64,000 nt of DNA from Crossaster papposus (lineage: Eukaryota; Echinodermata; Asteroidea; Velatida; Solasteridae): positions 1,302,001 through 1,366,000 of the forward strand of contig JBAIAA010000251.1 of assembly GCA_037893245.1 (NCBI GenBank). The letters run 5' to 3'. The translations under genes were made by a program, and so were the position numbers. The notes beneath the pieces were generated by a model. That model was not told the DNA's origin, ran no database searches, and saw only the letters and a program-made list of their open reading frames with translations. Below are positions 44,475 to 56,349 of this stretch, piece by piece; positions within the stretch are counted from its first letter, which is position 1, and the number at the start of each line of letters is the position of its first letter.

Positions 44475-45194
44475 TGATCATTTTTGGCAATATTTGTTAG
44501 TCCGGCCAGGGCGAAGAAACTAAACACACGACAACAATTTTCCTTAAAATCATACCCTAACTTCGAGTGAACAAAATTCTGCCAAAAACATACTGAATCT
44601 CGTTATATTTTATATCATTCGATTCAGAAAAACGTTCGCTTGCCACTTACCACGCCATCTTGAAGAATCACTGCTTCGTTTGCAACGTGTAGTTCGTTAA
44701 AACAAAGCTGCCGAACTCTCGCAATTACTCGCGTAAATCTCGTGGCCGATTTGCGACGCCGGCCGTGCAAAACAAGTTCGGGATATGACCTTATTAACGC
44801 GTGCGCTGCGGACTGACTGTACATGTACACCATAAATAAACACGTTACGGAATCACAAGGTGTAGGTCCACGATACGGTGTATGTTTGCCGTATCATAGA
44901 GGAAGGAAAACAGACGGCCGTTGTATGTACACACCATGTATGTGCGTATGTTTATTATTCGCGAACATAAACGTGATGTGAACATAAATTGGCACTGGCG
45001 TAGGTTATTGCAAATATTGTACGCGAAGCTTTTCTCTTAATTTGGGGACTCGAGTCTTAGTAGCCGTTCACTCGAGTCGAGTCGAGTCATTCTGACGAGG
45101 GATTCGAGTCGTTTGTCTGCAGTGACCCGAGCATTTGCATGTATGGTTGTATAGCCTACACATCACTGAAAATCATTAAGGCAAGGAACTGGGT
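44475..45194. other. spacer with GAGTC repeats
   Basis: GAGTC-type repeats at 45048-45112. A minus-strand frame ends in a donor-like GGCGTG|GTAAGTGG near 44640-44650, with ATGGCG in good context just before it. This is weak evidence for a first exon. Confidence 0.35.
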
Positions 45195-45202
45195 CATTGT
45201 GT

Positions 45203-45530
45203 CACTGACCTCTACACATGGACGGATCATTGCCCATTCACGCTTGAAGTGCAAAGCGAACGAGAAGTGCAACATGGCGGACCCACGACGTCACACTGTC
45301 AGCCAATGAAATGTCCAGGTGTAGAGGTCAGCGGGTACGGTACGTATGACGTAATGTTTATAAATAAACAAATGTACAGAGTAAATCCACTGACCTCTAC
45401 ACCTGGACATTTCATTGGCTCACAGAAGTGACGTCTTGGGTCCGCCATGTTGCATTTCTCGTTCGCGCAGACTTCAAGCGTTAGCACAACAAAATATGGG
45501 CAATTATCCGTCCAGGTGTAGAGGTCAGTG
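45203..45530. mobile_element. palindromic hAT-type MITE with perfect 8-bp TSD
   Basis: Begins CACTGACCTCTACACATGGA and ends GTGTAGAGGTCAGTG. The arms (about 45203-45335 and 45389-45530) are inverted copies. CATTGTGT flanks both sides (45195-45202 and 45531-45538). The terminal motif occurs four times: at both outer ends and, inverted, at the inner end of each arm. Confidence 0.92.
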
Positions 45531-45538
45531 CATTGTGT

Positions 45539-46279
45539 CCAAATTGTTGCGACCAATTGACAATTATGTAGTGATGCGTGACTGTAATTAAATGAAACTC
45601 GTAGGCCAAGGATACCCAAGGATATTGAGTATCTACACAATCAGAAATTGTCAAAATTGGCCTTGTGCTGTTTACTAACCCTAACCAAAGCCGCACGGCG
45701 ATGTCTTTTTCGTTGTAGTCGAACAATGCCTTTCGCTGGCGACGGCTTGATAGTGCGCCTTCTATCTCAACAGTTGTTATCTCGGCTGCGTTCCACTCGC
45801 GCTAACAATGAAAACGCCAACGTTCGGTAATGTTCGGTAATTGCTGTTCAGTTGTACATCCAATTAGAAACTGTTCGCGTAGTCGGCAAACGCTGGCAGC
45901 GTTGATGAATTTGAAGGGAAACAGTTTTTAAATAGCCGGAGAAACCGATATTTTCAAGTTAGCGTCGTATCTCCTACACGCGGCAATCCCCAATTCAAAC
46001 ATTCTGGTACTTGTTTGTCCCGCCGGCTTGAACTAAATAAAACAAATATTGAACTTTACCTCCGGGTTCAAACGTGCTGACCAAAGCTTACATGTTTCTT
46101 GAACGATATCAGATTGACAGTTAATTGCATTGTATTGAGTTACCATCTAATTAACTGTGCCTATGGTTGCTACGCGCCCACGTAAACAACAGCTCAAATC
46201 CCCGCCTAATCATCCATCTGCGAGGTGTTGTGATTCAATTAAAAAAACACCTGTGCGCTAATCAGCGGGCAAAGCAGTC
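45539..46279. other. spacer, nothing recognised
   Basis: No exon or repeat end identified. Confidence 0.45.
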
Positions 46280-46345
46280 TGGGGCCAATTTCGTAGAACT
46301 GCATAAGCACACAATTTTGCTTAAGCACAAAAACTTTGCTTGTTA
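46280..46345. mobile_element. fragment of the GGGGCCAATTT MITE family
   Basis: CTGGGGCCAATTTCGTAGAA and GCATAAGCACACAATTTTGC match the left end of 47653-47895. Confidence 0.65.
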
Positions 46346-46422
46346 TGCGAGTGTCTTGGTACCAAACACTGACTAGTCTAGTCACAGACAACCCGTGTTT
46401 TAATGTTCTTGTCTTGCATTAC

Positions 46423-46583
46423 GATCGAGGATCGAAACACAAAAGAGAACAAAGGGAACAAAGGATCCTCGATCGACGGTTTGCTTGTCCGAATTCTGTC
46501 CTCGATCGACGGTGCAATGGCAAAGCAATGGGGATTGGGTTAAGTAAAGGAAGAAAGGAAAACACAATATCGATCCTCGGTCG
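46423..46583. repeat. cluster of CGATCGAGGATCG-type inverted motifs
   Basis: CGATCGAGGATCG (about 46423), GATCCTCGATCGACGGT, CCTCGATCGACGGT and CGATCCTCGGTCG (about 46571) alternate in orientation. Probably a small degraded MITE. Confidence 0.45.
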
Positions 46584-47067
46584 TTATGTGGTTCACGACT
46601 GCGTGTACCCAACTGTTTTATTCGATTGAACGGAACTTAAGGTCAACACAATTAATGTAATTTTATAATAGTCATGATAAATTCGCAGTATTTTCGATAT
46701 GTTGTAAATTGGATTGCTTCCTTTTCTTTAAAAAAACACCATGTATTTTGAAAGTTACGAGTTCCAACCATAAACCTGCGGAGAAGTATTGTCCAGAACA
46801 AAATGTATCTGAAATTTTTTAAACCGAGGTCAGATAGTGCCCGACCACTCAAACAGTGGTCGGGTTGTAGCCGACCACTCAATGAAAGCACGAATAATAT
46901 AGAACAAAACAAAATTAGTACAAGAATTTGATATTGTTTTACAATTTATTAACAGCATCTTTTAAAATGTAATTCAACAATCAGTCGGATCCTTGCGACA
47001 GGAAGAAAACCTAAAAGCGCCCTTGTTATAGAAAGATTTAATTTGTACATTTACCTAATGTATAATT
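46584..47067. other. spacer, nothing recognised
   Basis: AT-rich. A local inverted pair CCGACCACTC / GAGTGGTCGG-like near 46840-46880. Confidence 0.4.
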
Positions 47068-47150
47068 ATATGTGACCTGCTCCCACGAAAACGGCGTAAG
47101 TCGCGCTATGTTATTGAGTTATGATCGAAAATAGCCGATTTGACAGTGGG
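47068..47150. repeat. dispersed repeat, inverted copy of 6347-6425
   Basis: TGTGACCTGCT, ACGGCGTAA, CGCTATG, ATTGAGTTATGAT, AAAATAGCCGATT. See 6347-6425. Confidence 0.65.
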
Positions 47151-47652
47151 GAATCGTTTTAGGGGTTTTGGCATGATACAACTCCCACAAACATGTATGT
47201 TTTCTTTTGAACTACCAAGTATTTTTTGCAAAAGATTAGCAGAACATATATTTGATTTTACTGAGCGTGCCTAAGACGTAAAATGTAGCGAAATTTATTA
47301 TTAACTATTTTTAATTTGATGTGTGTAATGACCGCTGGTTTTGCTCAATATTGTTGTATTTCTTAATACCCTACTTAATAAATTATATATCATTTTAAAG
47401 CTAAGAATTCAAGGAATCTGGAAATACCAATATATTAAAATATCAAAATGTTGGAAAACTAGTATGTTGTTCTTACGTAGATCCTATACGATTCATTGCG
47501 TCTTTCGTCTAAAATGTTAAATGATTAAAGATTCTACAAATAACTGCCCATTGCATATCGCAAGACTAGGAAGATAGCGCACAGTTTAGATAAACTTTAC
47601 CTACAGTTGGACTAACAGTTTCATTAACACGCAATAAACATTGATGGAATCA
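47151..47652. other. AT-rich spacer
   Basis: Probably the body of the repeat that begins at 47068. No gene. Confidence 0.4.
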
Positions 47653-47895
47653 GGGACCAATTTCATAGAGCTGCTTAAGCACAACATTTTGCTTAAGCAC
47701 AAAAACCCTTGCTTAGTAAATCCGGTTAGAAGCCAACAATCCATGTGATCGTTTTGCTAAGCTAAAAACAGCTAAATATCAATCACAAATAATATATATC
47801 ACATGAAGTTGTGGCTGGTAAGCTGGTTTTACTAAGCAAGAATGTTTTGTGCTTAAGCAATTTGTATGCTGGAGCAGCTCTTTTGAATTGGCCCC
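47653..47895. mobile_element. MITE with GGGACCAATTTCATAGAG ends
   Basis: Begins GGGACCAATTTCATAGAGCT with GCTTAAGCACAACATTTTGC, and ends with the inverted counterparts (TTGTGCTTAAGCAATTT-like, then GAATTGGCCCC). Same family as the copies inside unit B. Confidence 0.75.
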
Positions 47896-47920
47896 AGAAT
47901 TAGTGTAAACATTGGATTCA

Positions 47921-48205
47921 AGATGTGGAGTGTCGTGGCCGGGCGGTTAAGAACCCGGCTTTTCTGTTATGCAGAGCGTGAGTTCGAGTCCCGGTGTCGA
48001 CACGTGTGCCCTTAAGCAAGGCAATTAAACCACTATTGCTTCGTCCTTCGGATGGGACGTGTGTTGTGTAATGCACGTAAAAGAACCCAGTAACACTCAT
48101 CGCTAAGAGGAGGGGTTTTGCCCCGGTGTTCCTGGCAGCACCTCGGAATAGGCAACTAGATCGATTGGCGCTTTACAAATGCAGATTGGAAAAATCAAAT
48201 TAGAT
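47921..48205 (+). mobile_element. tRNA-derived SINE
   Basis: tRNA-like head with A box TGGCCGGGCGGTTAAG (47936-47951) and B box AGTTCGAGTCC (47981-47991), then GTGTGCCCTTAAGCAAGGCA and a body ending in GGCGCTTTACAAATGCAGAT and an AAATCAAATTAGATT-like tail. A well-preserved copy of a family widespread in echinoderms and other marine deuterostomes. Confidence 0.85.
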
Positions 48206-48257
48206 TGGATTATATGTAATTACATACTGCATTGGTATTGCACATACCACGAGACTT

Positions 48258-48622
48258 AAAGGTAGGATACACCATTTGCAGATATCGACAATATATATCG
48301 AATTATTTTGAAATATCTTACTCATTTAAAAAATTTGCATCGAGCAAAATGTTTGCGCTTGATATCCTTTAATTATCCTGAAAAATTGAATTTTATAAAG
48401 ACAAATTCGCCATCGCCGGACGGCGATCGCGAAGAAACAAAGATAACATAATAATAACTGCTCGACGCCGGTTGAAAACAAACGCCGTTTTGTGCTTTTC
48501 TCGGCATCCATGATTGTAAAACATTGGACAGGTCAGTTAAACGATATTTACTATAAAATACAACCCCCAAATCTACCCATTCATGATAATTCAAGCATTT
48601 ACCAATGGTGTATCCTACCTTT
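48258..48622. mobile_element. TTAA-flanked MITE with central GC hairpin
   Basis: TTAA then AGGTAGGATACACCATTTGC at the left; CCAATGGTGTATCCTACCT then TTAA at the right. The middle carries ATCGCCGGACGGCGAT (about 48412-48427). TTAA targets are used by piggyBac- and Kolobok-type transposases. Non-coding. Confidence 0.88.
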
Positions 48623-49265
48623 AATTAAGGCAGTATACAGTTAGGCTTTTAGCATCTGTATATTAAAATACACCACATTTCATTGTATTTAAAATTTCAA
48701 ATGGCACCGTTAACAGTTTGGAATTATTGAGCAACCACAATCGTTTGCGTGGTTTTTGATTTATGTGAGGCTTTTTTTTTCAAAAATCGTCCAGTTTTTT
48801 AAGTGTCAAAGCGCACAATGATACAGCCACACGTGGTCAGGTGGTTATCAATGTCACGTGACCAAAATGTTTTGACTATGTTCTATTGACATTCAGATAC
48901 TTTTAGGGAAAAGCCTTATTTTGAAATCTAGCAGCATTTAATTCCCATACCAAAGGGATTCTGATTATTTCTGAAGAATTTTAGATCAGGTGGTTACCAA
49001 TGTAACGTCATATTTTTAACTGTTATATGTATGTGTTTTGGTAATGACTGGGGTGACACTTTTCATGTTTTCATGATGAATACATGAATTGAATCGAATT
49101 GAATCTACAAATAGCTGTGCTACCTGCACCGCGTCATGATCTACTTTTGTTGTTGTGTCAGTTGAGGCTACCGAGACGTCAGGGTGTAATGTGACTGACA
49201 GGTCAGGGAACCAGACTACTGCAGTCGAGCACCTTTTACCTAGTACAAAGTACTGCCAGGTACTA
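48623..49265. other. spacer, nothing recognised
   Basis: AT-rich. An AGGTCAGGGAACCAGACTAC block (about 49199-49219) belongs to the 53838 MITE family. Confidence 0.4.
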
Positions 49266-49267
49266 TA

Positions 49268-50104
49268 GTCCAGGGAAAATAAGTTTTGACCTCACACATA
49301 TTGCAATATAATATTTGTCACCACAGTGCACTTCTGTAAGGTCCCTAGAATGACACACTAAAAATCTGAAAAAATCAAAGTGGTGGGAATGTGAATAATT
49401 TGCATAAATCGTTAATCCCTTGAAGGGTTTCCTAAGGTAAGAGACTTGAACAAGTTCAATGAACCCCCCCCAAAAAATAAAAAAAAAATAAAGATTGTTG
49501 TTGCTTACAATAATTATATCTACGTTAAAATGTATTTTGGGGATTTGCTTGAACTTTTTCGCCCAATTTATGGACACACCATTTCCCCAGTTTTTCTTTG
49601 CTGGGCTAAATATCACAATGTTATCATTGTTCATATGATTTTCCATAAGGTGTTAATATGATAACTGTGCCAGTAAGCAACTTGGGGAATTTGAAGCTCA
49701 TCAATACTGACTACTTGATGATATCTGGAGACAGTGTAATATGCGCACATGACTTGTATGGGTTCACGAAGTTGTCATTTTGGATAATTACTACTTTCAC
49801 ATAATTATTCAGTCACTCATATGATTTTGACAATGTTATTGAAGTAAGGATATGTAAGTAGAATCACCAAAATAAACTGTTCAAAAAAATAATAATATTA
49901 ATAATATACCTAAATATAGGAATAAATGTATTACGCGGCAGGGATTAACGATTTATGCAAATTAGTCATATTTTCACCACTTGGATTTTTTTTAGATTTT
50001 TAGTATGTCATTCTAGGCCGCTTATAGAAGTGCACTGTGGTGACAAATATTCTATTGCAATTTGTGTGAGGTCAACAAAACAAAATTAGGTATTTTCCCT
50101 GGAC
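49268..50104. mobile_element. TA-flanked element with about 160-bp inverted arms
   Basis: The arms 49268-49422 and 49941-50104 are inverted copies: GTCCAGGGAAAATA, GACCTCACACA, TTTGTCACCACAGTGCACTT, CTAGAATGACA, GCATAAATCGTTAATCCC. TA on both sides (49266-49267 and 50105-50106). Mariner-like target choice, no transposase. Confidence 0.85.
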
Positions 50105-50178
50105 TACTAAGCAAACGGGTGCCATTGGTATCTAGGTACTGTGACCCTGGCTTATACTTGTAAAATCCAAGTTTTAGA

Positions 50179-50462
50179 AATAAGCAATTTGCGAGTTAAA
50201 TTTAAATAACATCTGGTACGCTGACTTGCATAAAATGCATGGTGCGTTTTCACTTTGAATTCCCCAGACTAAATACACTGTTGCTATATCACGTGATTCA
50301 GGGCAAACTCTTGCGTAGTTACATGAGAGACGCTTGGCGCCAGAATAGCACAAGGACACCAGGTATCTTTGGTCTGGAGAATTCAAAGTTAAAATGTGCC
50401 AAACATGTTGAGCAAGTCAACGTACCAGGTGTTATTTAAATTTAACTCGCAGGTGGCTTATT
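50179..50462. mobile_element. palindromic MITE of about 280 bp
   Basis: GCGAGTTAAATTTAAATAAC, CTGGTACG, TGACTTGC and CTTTGAATTC (50190-50262) recur inverted at about 50370-50452. The outer bases AATAAGC and GCTTATT are complementary. Confidence 0.7.
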
Positions 50463-50845
50463 GGACGAGAACAAGTTTAATCGAATACGATTACTTTGTG
50501 AGTGCAGTGCGGTATCGAATAGTCGATTATAAGTACTCTGCTTCTGAAGTATACCGTCAATTCGAGTCCGAATATTTTGCTATTCGAGTGAGTGCGAGTA
50601 CGAGTATTCGAGTACCAAGTGGATCAGTTCATATTATCGGGGTCCCAACGTGTGACATGTTTTGGTGTCCCTGTTACATCCGACCTGTGTATATTCTCCC
50701 ACGCAAAATGGGACCCCTCACTTAGGGGCTGACCCGAGTTCAAGTACAATAAAACTATGTATTGAACTTTATCGACGGCCTTTGTTCAAAATCCTGCAAA
50801 AAAACGAGCTTTGAACACACAATTAACGATTTTTTATCCCTGTGG
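50463..50845. other. spacer with CGAGT-rich sequence
   Basis: Degenerate GAGT/CGAGT repeats at about 50560-50620. No gene. Confidence 0.4.
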
Positions 50846-51145
50846 ATATAATTATGGCATTGTTCTCGTGTACAAAATAGAGGGTCAAAAGCATTTTTTA
50901 AATGCTCCTATTTGAAGCAGAATTACTTTTCTGGGTTGAAAAATATTTTCGACCAAATAATTTACAAACACCCTATTATTAACCCAAACATTAACCCTAA
51001 CCTTGTCCCTAGTTTGGCAGTAAAATGCACACATCTTGTTCGTGAAATCCTTGTGGGTGAAATCCTTGTGGGTGAAATACTTGTGGAGACGTATGTTGTT
51101 TGTTTTGTCTCCGCCGTGTTTATGTCTCCCCAAGGAAGCGAATAG
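50846..51145. repeat. dispersed repeat with AACCCTAA motifs, copy at 56350-56650
   Basis: TTCTCGTGTACAAAATAG, AAATGCTCCTATTT, GGGTTGAAA, TTCGACC, CATTAACCCTAACC and a GTCTCC end recur in the same order at 56350-56650. It also holds a GAAATCCTTGTGGGT tandem at about 51041-51085. Confidence 0.65.
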
Positions 51146-51454
51146 GGGCATTTTCTAACTGCCCGAAAAGTCGCACAACTTTCTGAAAGTTACTAGCTTT
51201 CTCTTGTCTATAACGGATCATTTAAAATCATATTGCGCTTTAGCACATTCGGTTTTGCACTGAGTAAACCCTTTACCCTGTACAGTTTGTATTATCTGTT
51301 CATGATCTTGGTGATCTTACCGGCTGCCAGAGGCTTTAGGTGCCGCCATTGGCTCGACCACGTGTACCGCGTCCTTCGCAATTCAGCATCCCAGCTGCGA
51401 GTAAGGATGACTAGCCTCCCCTATTATTATTGGTAAGATTAAGACTCTGCCATC
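51146..51454. other. 3' flank of GPCR 2
   Basis: Probably includes the receptor 3' UTR. No other feature seen. Confidence 0.4.
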
Positions 51455-52489
51455 TTAGCGGGCGAGGCTCGGCCCCTCTTGTTCTGACGCAGCGTGGGTC
51501 CGAGCCGTGACGTCGACAGCATTGGAATCGCCTACCCTGTTCCGACGCAGAAAGATCCTCTTCAATTCGATCTGGAAGCGTTCATACTTGAAGGTGTATA
51601 TGATCGGATTGACGCACATGTTACCGAGCACTAAGGCGGTGAAAATCCGATGCAATGTGCTCTCGAAGTCGTAGTCGCCTCCCAGATTGTACATGATGTA
51701 AGCTATCTCAGTCGGCGTCCAGCACACGCTGTAGGATAGGAACACCACGCAGAGGGTAACCGTTACATTGCGTTTGGCACGGTGGAACGTATTGGCATGT
51801 GCCGTGCTGTTGCTCTTCTTGCGAAGCATGTTGACGATGTTTGCGTAGCTGAATGACATGATGGAGAGGGGGATCAGGTACTCGCAGCAGAAGAAGAACA
51901 TACCACCGATTTTCTGGATGGTGGGGCTCGGCCAGATCGGGTAGCATCCGTCGCGGGAGAACGTGTGTAAGACAGCCCAGTAAGACTGATAGAGGAATCC
52001 CACGATCCAGACGAACACGCGGCCGATGTTGGCGCGGCGAGGGGTGAAGAGTTTGCGGTGCTTGACGGCGTGGCAGATGGCGAAGTATCTCTCCAGAGAC
52101 ACGAAGAGGAGATTGACCGTCGATGCCACAAACAGAGACCAGATAATGTACTCCGAGAACCAGATCCTACAGGCAAGCTCGCCCCAGATGTCGTGGTTTT
52201 GGGTGGACAGTTGGGGGCCGAATCGCAGAATGAGGTACAAGATTGAGTCGACCAAATCGATCATGGACTGGTTCAAAATGAGAAGATTAGTGGAGGATCT
52301 GAACACCTTACGTCTCATCAAGAACACAGTACACACCAAAGTGTTGCCTATGATACCAAGACATCCGATGACACCATATATGACACTCAAAGCGTCAGAA
52401 CTCCCCGAATTGGTTGGCATCGGGGATGCTGATTGCTTAGTAGTTTCCATGACAACTGATGCTTCCAACAAAGAAGTGGTGTTCTCCAT
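51455..52489 (-). CDS. orphan class A (rhodopsin-type) GPCR 2
   Basis: A single-exon frame of 344 codons with seven hydrophobic helices and the class A residues: glycosylation site N-T-T at residue 3; N49 in GNTLVC; D78 in NQSMIDLVDS; C107 with C182; E133-R134-Y135; C256-W-T-P259; N294-P-I-I-Y298; a basic, cysteine-free C-tail. Roughly half the residues match GPCR 1, with long shared stretches such as CWTPTE, SLERYxAICHxVKHR, CYPxWPS and NMCVNP, so the two are paralogues that arose by duplication. Expected in the plasma membrane signalling through G proteins; the ligand is unknown. It lies on the same strand as GPCR 1 about 21.5 kb away, with the SAP/SWIM and recombinase genes and many repeats in between. 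The start is the ATG nearest a plausible extracellular tail; no upstream in-frame ATG competes. Confidence 0.93.
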   Translation of the reverse strand: MENTTSLLEASVVMETTKQSASPMPTNSGSSDALSVIYGVIGCLGIIGNTLVCTVFLMRRKVFRSSTNLLILNQSMIDLVDSILYLILRFGPQLSTQNHDIWGELACRIWFSEYIIWSLFVASTVNLLFVSLERYFAICHAVKHRKLFTPRRANIGRVFVWIVGFLYQSYWAVLHTFSRDGCYPIWPSPTIQKIGGMFFFCCEYLIPLSIMSFSYANIVNMLRKKSNSTAHANTFHRAKRNVTVTLCVVFLSYSVCWTPTEIAYIMYNLGGDYDFESTLHRIFTALVLGNMCVNPIIYTFKYERFQIELKRIFLRRNRVGDSNAVDVTARTHAASEQEGPSLAR

Positions 52490-53830
52490 CGCGTGAACTG
52501 TTCAAAGTAGTGTGATCGAAAATTACGTTGATTGTGAAACGGTACCAAAATCAGTTTTAACAAAGCGAAAGTTGCCACTTGGAAATTGTAGTCACTATCA
52601 CCTTAGCAGTACACTATTCGTGTGTTATTGGCGTTTCCCGAACACACTGACACCATGCGCGTTTCGTTACCTGGCGAATTATAAACCTGATAGGAAATGA
52701 CTTGCGTTGGTTGACGCGGTGCCTTTTAAGTGATCTTCCCAGCTTGTTGTAGATCGCGTGACGGATCACGTGTCACAAGGGATACACAGCGATGTGAGTG
52801 ACCTATCGTGCGTTGGAGACCGGCGCTTCAAAGCGCCGTCCAAATCGAAGTGACAGCCGTCGAACAAAGAGGTGCACTCAGCAGCCGTGAACGGCGTTAA
52901 TGACGCTTTAAGAAGCACGGCGAATTATCTCAGTCTAGTCTCCACTCCAGCATCGTTTAATTGGCGATCAGTCGATAATTTAACTATTAGTCGTGGATCC
53001 TGTCTCTCATGGCGCGGGTTTTATCTGCTAATAAAACCACCAAATGTGACGATGCGCGTGAATATACGTCTTCTTCAACTTCAGTTTCACAAGTTGAGTG
53101 ATTAGGAGAGCGTATCGACTATTTGAACTCGACGTAATCGCATCTTAAGAATCGATTCCGAAGCGCCAGTAGCCGTTTGCGACAGTTTCTCGTTCGTCCT
53201 TTGGCGACCCAGCCCTGGCTTCGTTTGAAGGACTTGTGTTTATTCTAAACACCAAGATGAAACAGTGGGGTTTGTGCCACTTCGTGACAGACTTAGCCGT
53301 ACATTCGGGTCAAGTATCGCTCAAGTAGGCGAGTCGATCTAGACGACTGTGAACGGTCGATTTATGGCAGATCTTCCTTGCAAGTGACAATTGAACGATG
53401 GACTTTAACTCTTAATAAGTCATTGTGTTGGAGTAGCTGCTAAACCCTTACAGATACGGTGCACCCCGCGAATTAAGTCACCCGAAAAGTACAGCCGGTT
53501 TTCTTTTCTTAGCGACAATATAGTGTCTGTAACCAGCAAAAGGTCTGTCACCAATTAACTCACGGTTCTAGGCCTTAATATTACCGGCTGTTTTGTCAGA
53601 GGAAAGTTTCTTAATTGACTTTGTAGTTGGTGCAGAGCTGCTCCTCAATTATTAACATGGAGTTCGTGTCATCAATATCCTCAAGAGCCTGTCAACAAAA
53701 CAGACAAAGAAATGAAAAAGAATTTCAGACTGAATTGAGCTCTGACGTTTTATATTATAATATCAAATGTTGACGTTTTCCGTGCTTGGTGTCATGCAAA
53801 AGAACAGTAATTGTTTCTGGTCAACGGAAT
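52490..53830. other. 5' flank of GPCR 2 and spacer
   Basis: The receptor promoter should lie here. A short perfect hairpin GGCGCTT..AAGCGCC is at about 52820-52840. No exon or transposon end recognised. Confidence 0.45.
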
Positions 53831-53837
53831 AAAACTT

Positions 53838-54300
53838 AAAAGTAGGATACACCATTTGCCAGCATCAAAACACAAAACTATTGAATTGTTATGAAATACC
53901 TGACTTGACTGTAAGTGAATAACAGTCTCAATCATCCTGTGAAATCACGGCATCGGGTTATACAGTGGTTTTCAAGAAATGTGGAATTTTGTATCAATTT
54001 CCAACGATTGCCGCCGGCAATCGTTGGAAATACCTGACTACTTTCAAACACTCTCCCTGGATGGGTGCTAATCAATGAACACTGGTTTCCTAACCTGACA
54101 ATTGGCAATGGTGTCTATAAATATCTCTGTTTCGTCTGACTGAAGGACGTCAGGGAACTAGGGAGCATTGATGTTCTTTGTTTTTCCAGCATATCTGAAC
54201 CCAAAACCTAAAATAATAGGTAAGCATCACAATATTAACTATAAATATAAAACCTAACATATCAATTTTTGAAAATTACAGCAAAAACAAATGTTTTATT
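53838..54300. mobile_element. hairpin MITE, second TTAA-type subfamily
   Basis: Begins after TTAA with AAGTAGGATACACCATTTGC, the same terminus as the 48258 subfamily, but the body differs: GACTGTAAGTGAATAACAGT, then CCAACGATTGCCGCCGGCAA and onward to TCGTTGG (54001-54027). Related copies are at about 10801, 19248, 27544 and 42230. The right end is uncertain. Confidence 0.65.
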
Positions 54301-55610
54301 ATACCTAAAGGTGAATATTACCTTTAAAACATTTAAGTCCCCCTATTTGTTGGTCTAATTAAAAAAATACTCTGCACTTTTCAGTCAAATACCTACCAAT
54401 CAATAGCGAAACTCATCATTATTCTAGCCATATTGTATTGCTTTGAAAACAATAACGATTGATTTTATAGACCACATTAATTATTTATGTCAAAACTGGT
54501 GCTGAAAAACCGTGGCCTTTTGTGTAATTAAATAAGAATGTTGGCCAACACGTAATAATAATAAATGTTCACATTATATTGTTCACTGAACTTATATTCT
54601 TCAGAACTTATATTCTCCACTATAGAGAGAGCAAGTTGTGTCCAAACAATGCATTTCTAAAAAAAAAAAAAAAAATTGTCAAGCACTTTTAGACATAAAG
54701 TACTTAATTTTGTATATAAAATCATTAGTTCATGGATGCGACGATCGAGTCCAAATTTATAAAGCAACTTACATGTAGGTCTAAGAATAGCGGACATTTT
54801 GAAAAATCAAAGCTGGCTGCCGTCCATTTGGACTACACCATAAACAATTATTTACTTTGATTCCTTGGTATCAAAAACATGGGTTTGCCACAAATATGGA
54901 CTTCATTATGATAATCAGGCCCAAAGTTATGTTACAAGTTAGGTCTAAGATGGTGGCCATTTTGAAATACAAGATGGCCGCCAAATAGTAGATGGAACAA
55001 AATGAAACCAATGGATTTCTCGCTTAGGAAGGTAAAATATATCCAAATATTACACAAATTTCTTCTTTAGCAAAAACAAATGCAATGGTCAAAAATATGA
55101 CATAATATGTACTAATAGGTTTTCAGGCTATTTAAAACTCTTTTTTTCAAACTCACCCACTCTCACGTTCAATCTCAAACCTAAATAATACGTTGTTTGC
55201 TTGTGTTAAGCACACATCAGACTAATTCATTGATAAGTTTGAAATTGATTGATATAAAGAAGAATTCGATCACTGAATGCTGCCTTTCGACAACAGCTTA
55301 GACGAATTATATATGTAATGACGAATATTCCCGAGACAATGTTTAAATCGAGTGACCAAACGTTGAACCTGAACGCTAAATGACTACATGTAAAAACAAA
55401 ATCTCGGAAAGAAATTGAATGTGAGAGTTGGTGAATTGAAATAAAAAAACATGTTTTAAAATAGCTGGGGAAAACTTATGTAAGCTTAAATTCACGCCCC
55501 CCTCCTAAAACTGTGTTTATATCGTTATAAGATCACACTAGATGTATAATTGTTTTATATTTTCATATCTCTCCTTGGAGATCATTTTTCGTTAGTGCCA
55601 CATGCTAAGA
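54301..55610. other. AT-rich spacer with diverged tandem segments
   Basis: Two diverged copies of a block with CATTTTGAAA and AAGATGGCNGCC (about 54770-54835 and 54935-54990). An A run at 54659-54674. No gene. Confidence 0.4.
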
Positions 55611-55615
55611 CTTAA

Positions 55616-55974
55616 AGGTAGGATACACCATTTGCAGATATCGAAAATATTTACTACCATTTGAAAGTAAATAATGATTCCAGGCATCCAGCAAAATGAT
55701 TGCGCTAAATATCCTGTAATTATTCCGACAAATGAAATTTTATAAAGACAAATTTCGATCGCCGGACGGCGATCGCGAAAAAACACAGAAAACATAACAA
55801 TAACTGCGTGGTAGAGGTTGAAAACAAACGCTGATTTTAGTGCTTTTTTCGGCATCCATGAATGTAAAACTTCGGACAGGTCAGTTAAACGACATTTACT
55901 ATAAAATACAACACCCCCAAAAAACTACATATTCCTAATAATTCAAGCAATTACCAATGGTGTATCCTACCTTT
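55616..55974. mobile_element. TTAA-flanked MITE with central GC hairpin
   Basis: Same ends as 48258-48622; the hairpin CGATCGCCGGACGGCGATCG is at 55756-55775 and is fully self-complementary apart from its loop. Left flank TTAA; right flank TTTTAAA. Confidence 0.88.
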
Positions 55975-56349
55975 TAAATGACACAATACAAACAGTTTTG
56001 GGTATTTCAACACCCTGGCGAGACCACCAATGCCAAATCTAGCTTACTGAAAATGTCGTTAACTGCTCGTTAAACTCGACGGACGTTAGAAAGAAACTCG
56101 ATAATAATGGTTCGTGTAATAGGGCAAAACGAACCGTCACCAGTGACGTATGTCGGGTTGGTTTATGTTAGCCGTAGTTAAACAGTCCGGATCGGATACA
56201 CATCGAGAAGGTAAACAGTACTGACATTTACTCAAAACATTGTAATTAATGTAACGTTTCGTCCCGTCGGTCGACATTGTGTCAAGAATCATCGTGATAC
56301 ATTTTTGGATTCATATAATTATTCGCATTCGTGTATCACTGTGGAGACA
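55975..56349. other. spacer, nothing recognised
   Basis: No coding or repeat signal identified. Confidence 0.4.

Noticed and set aside
52026..52496. 156-codon plus-strand frame opposite GPCR 2
   Set aside because: Antisense shadow of the receptor coding sequence.
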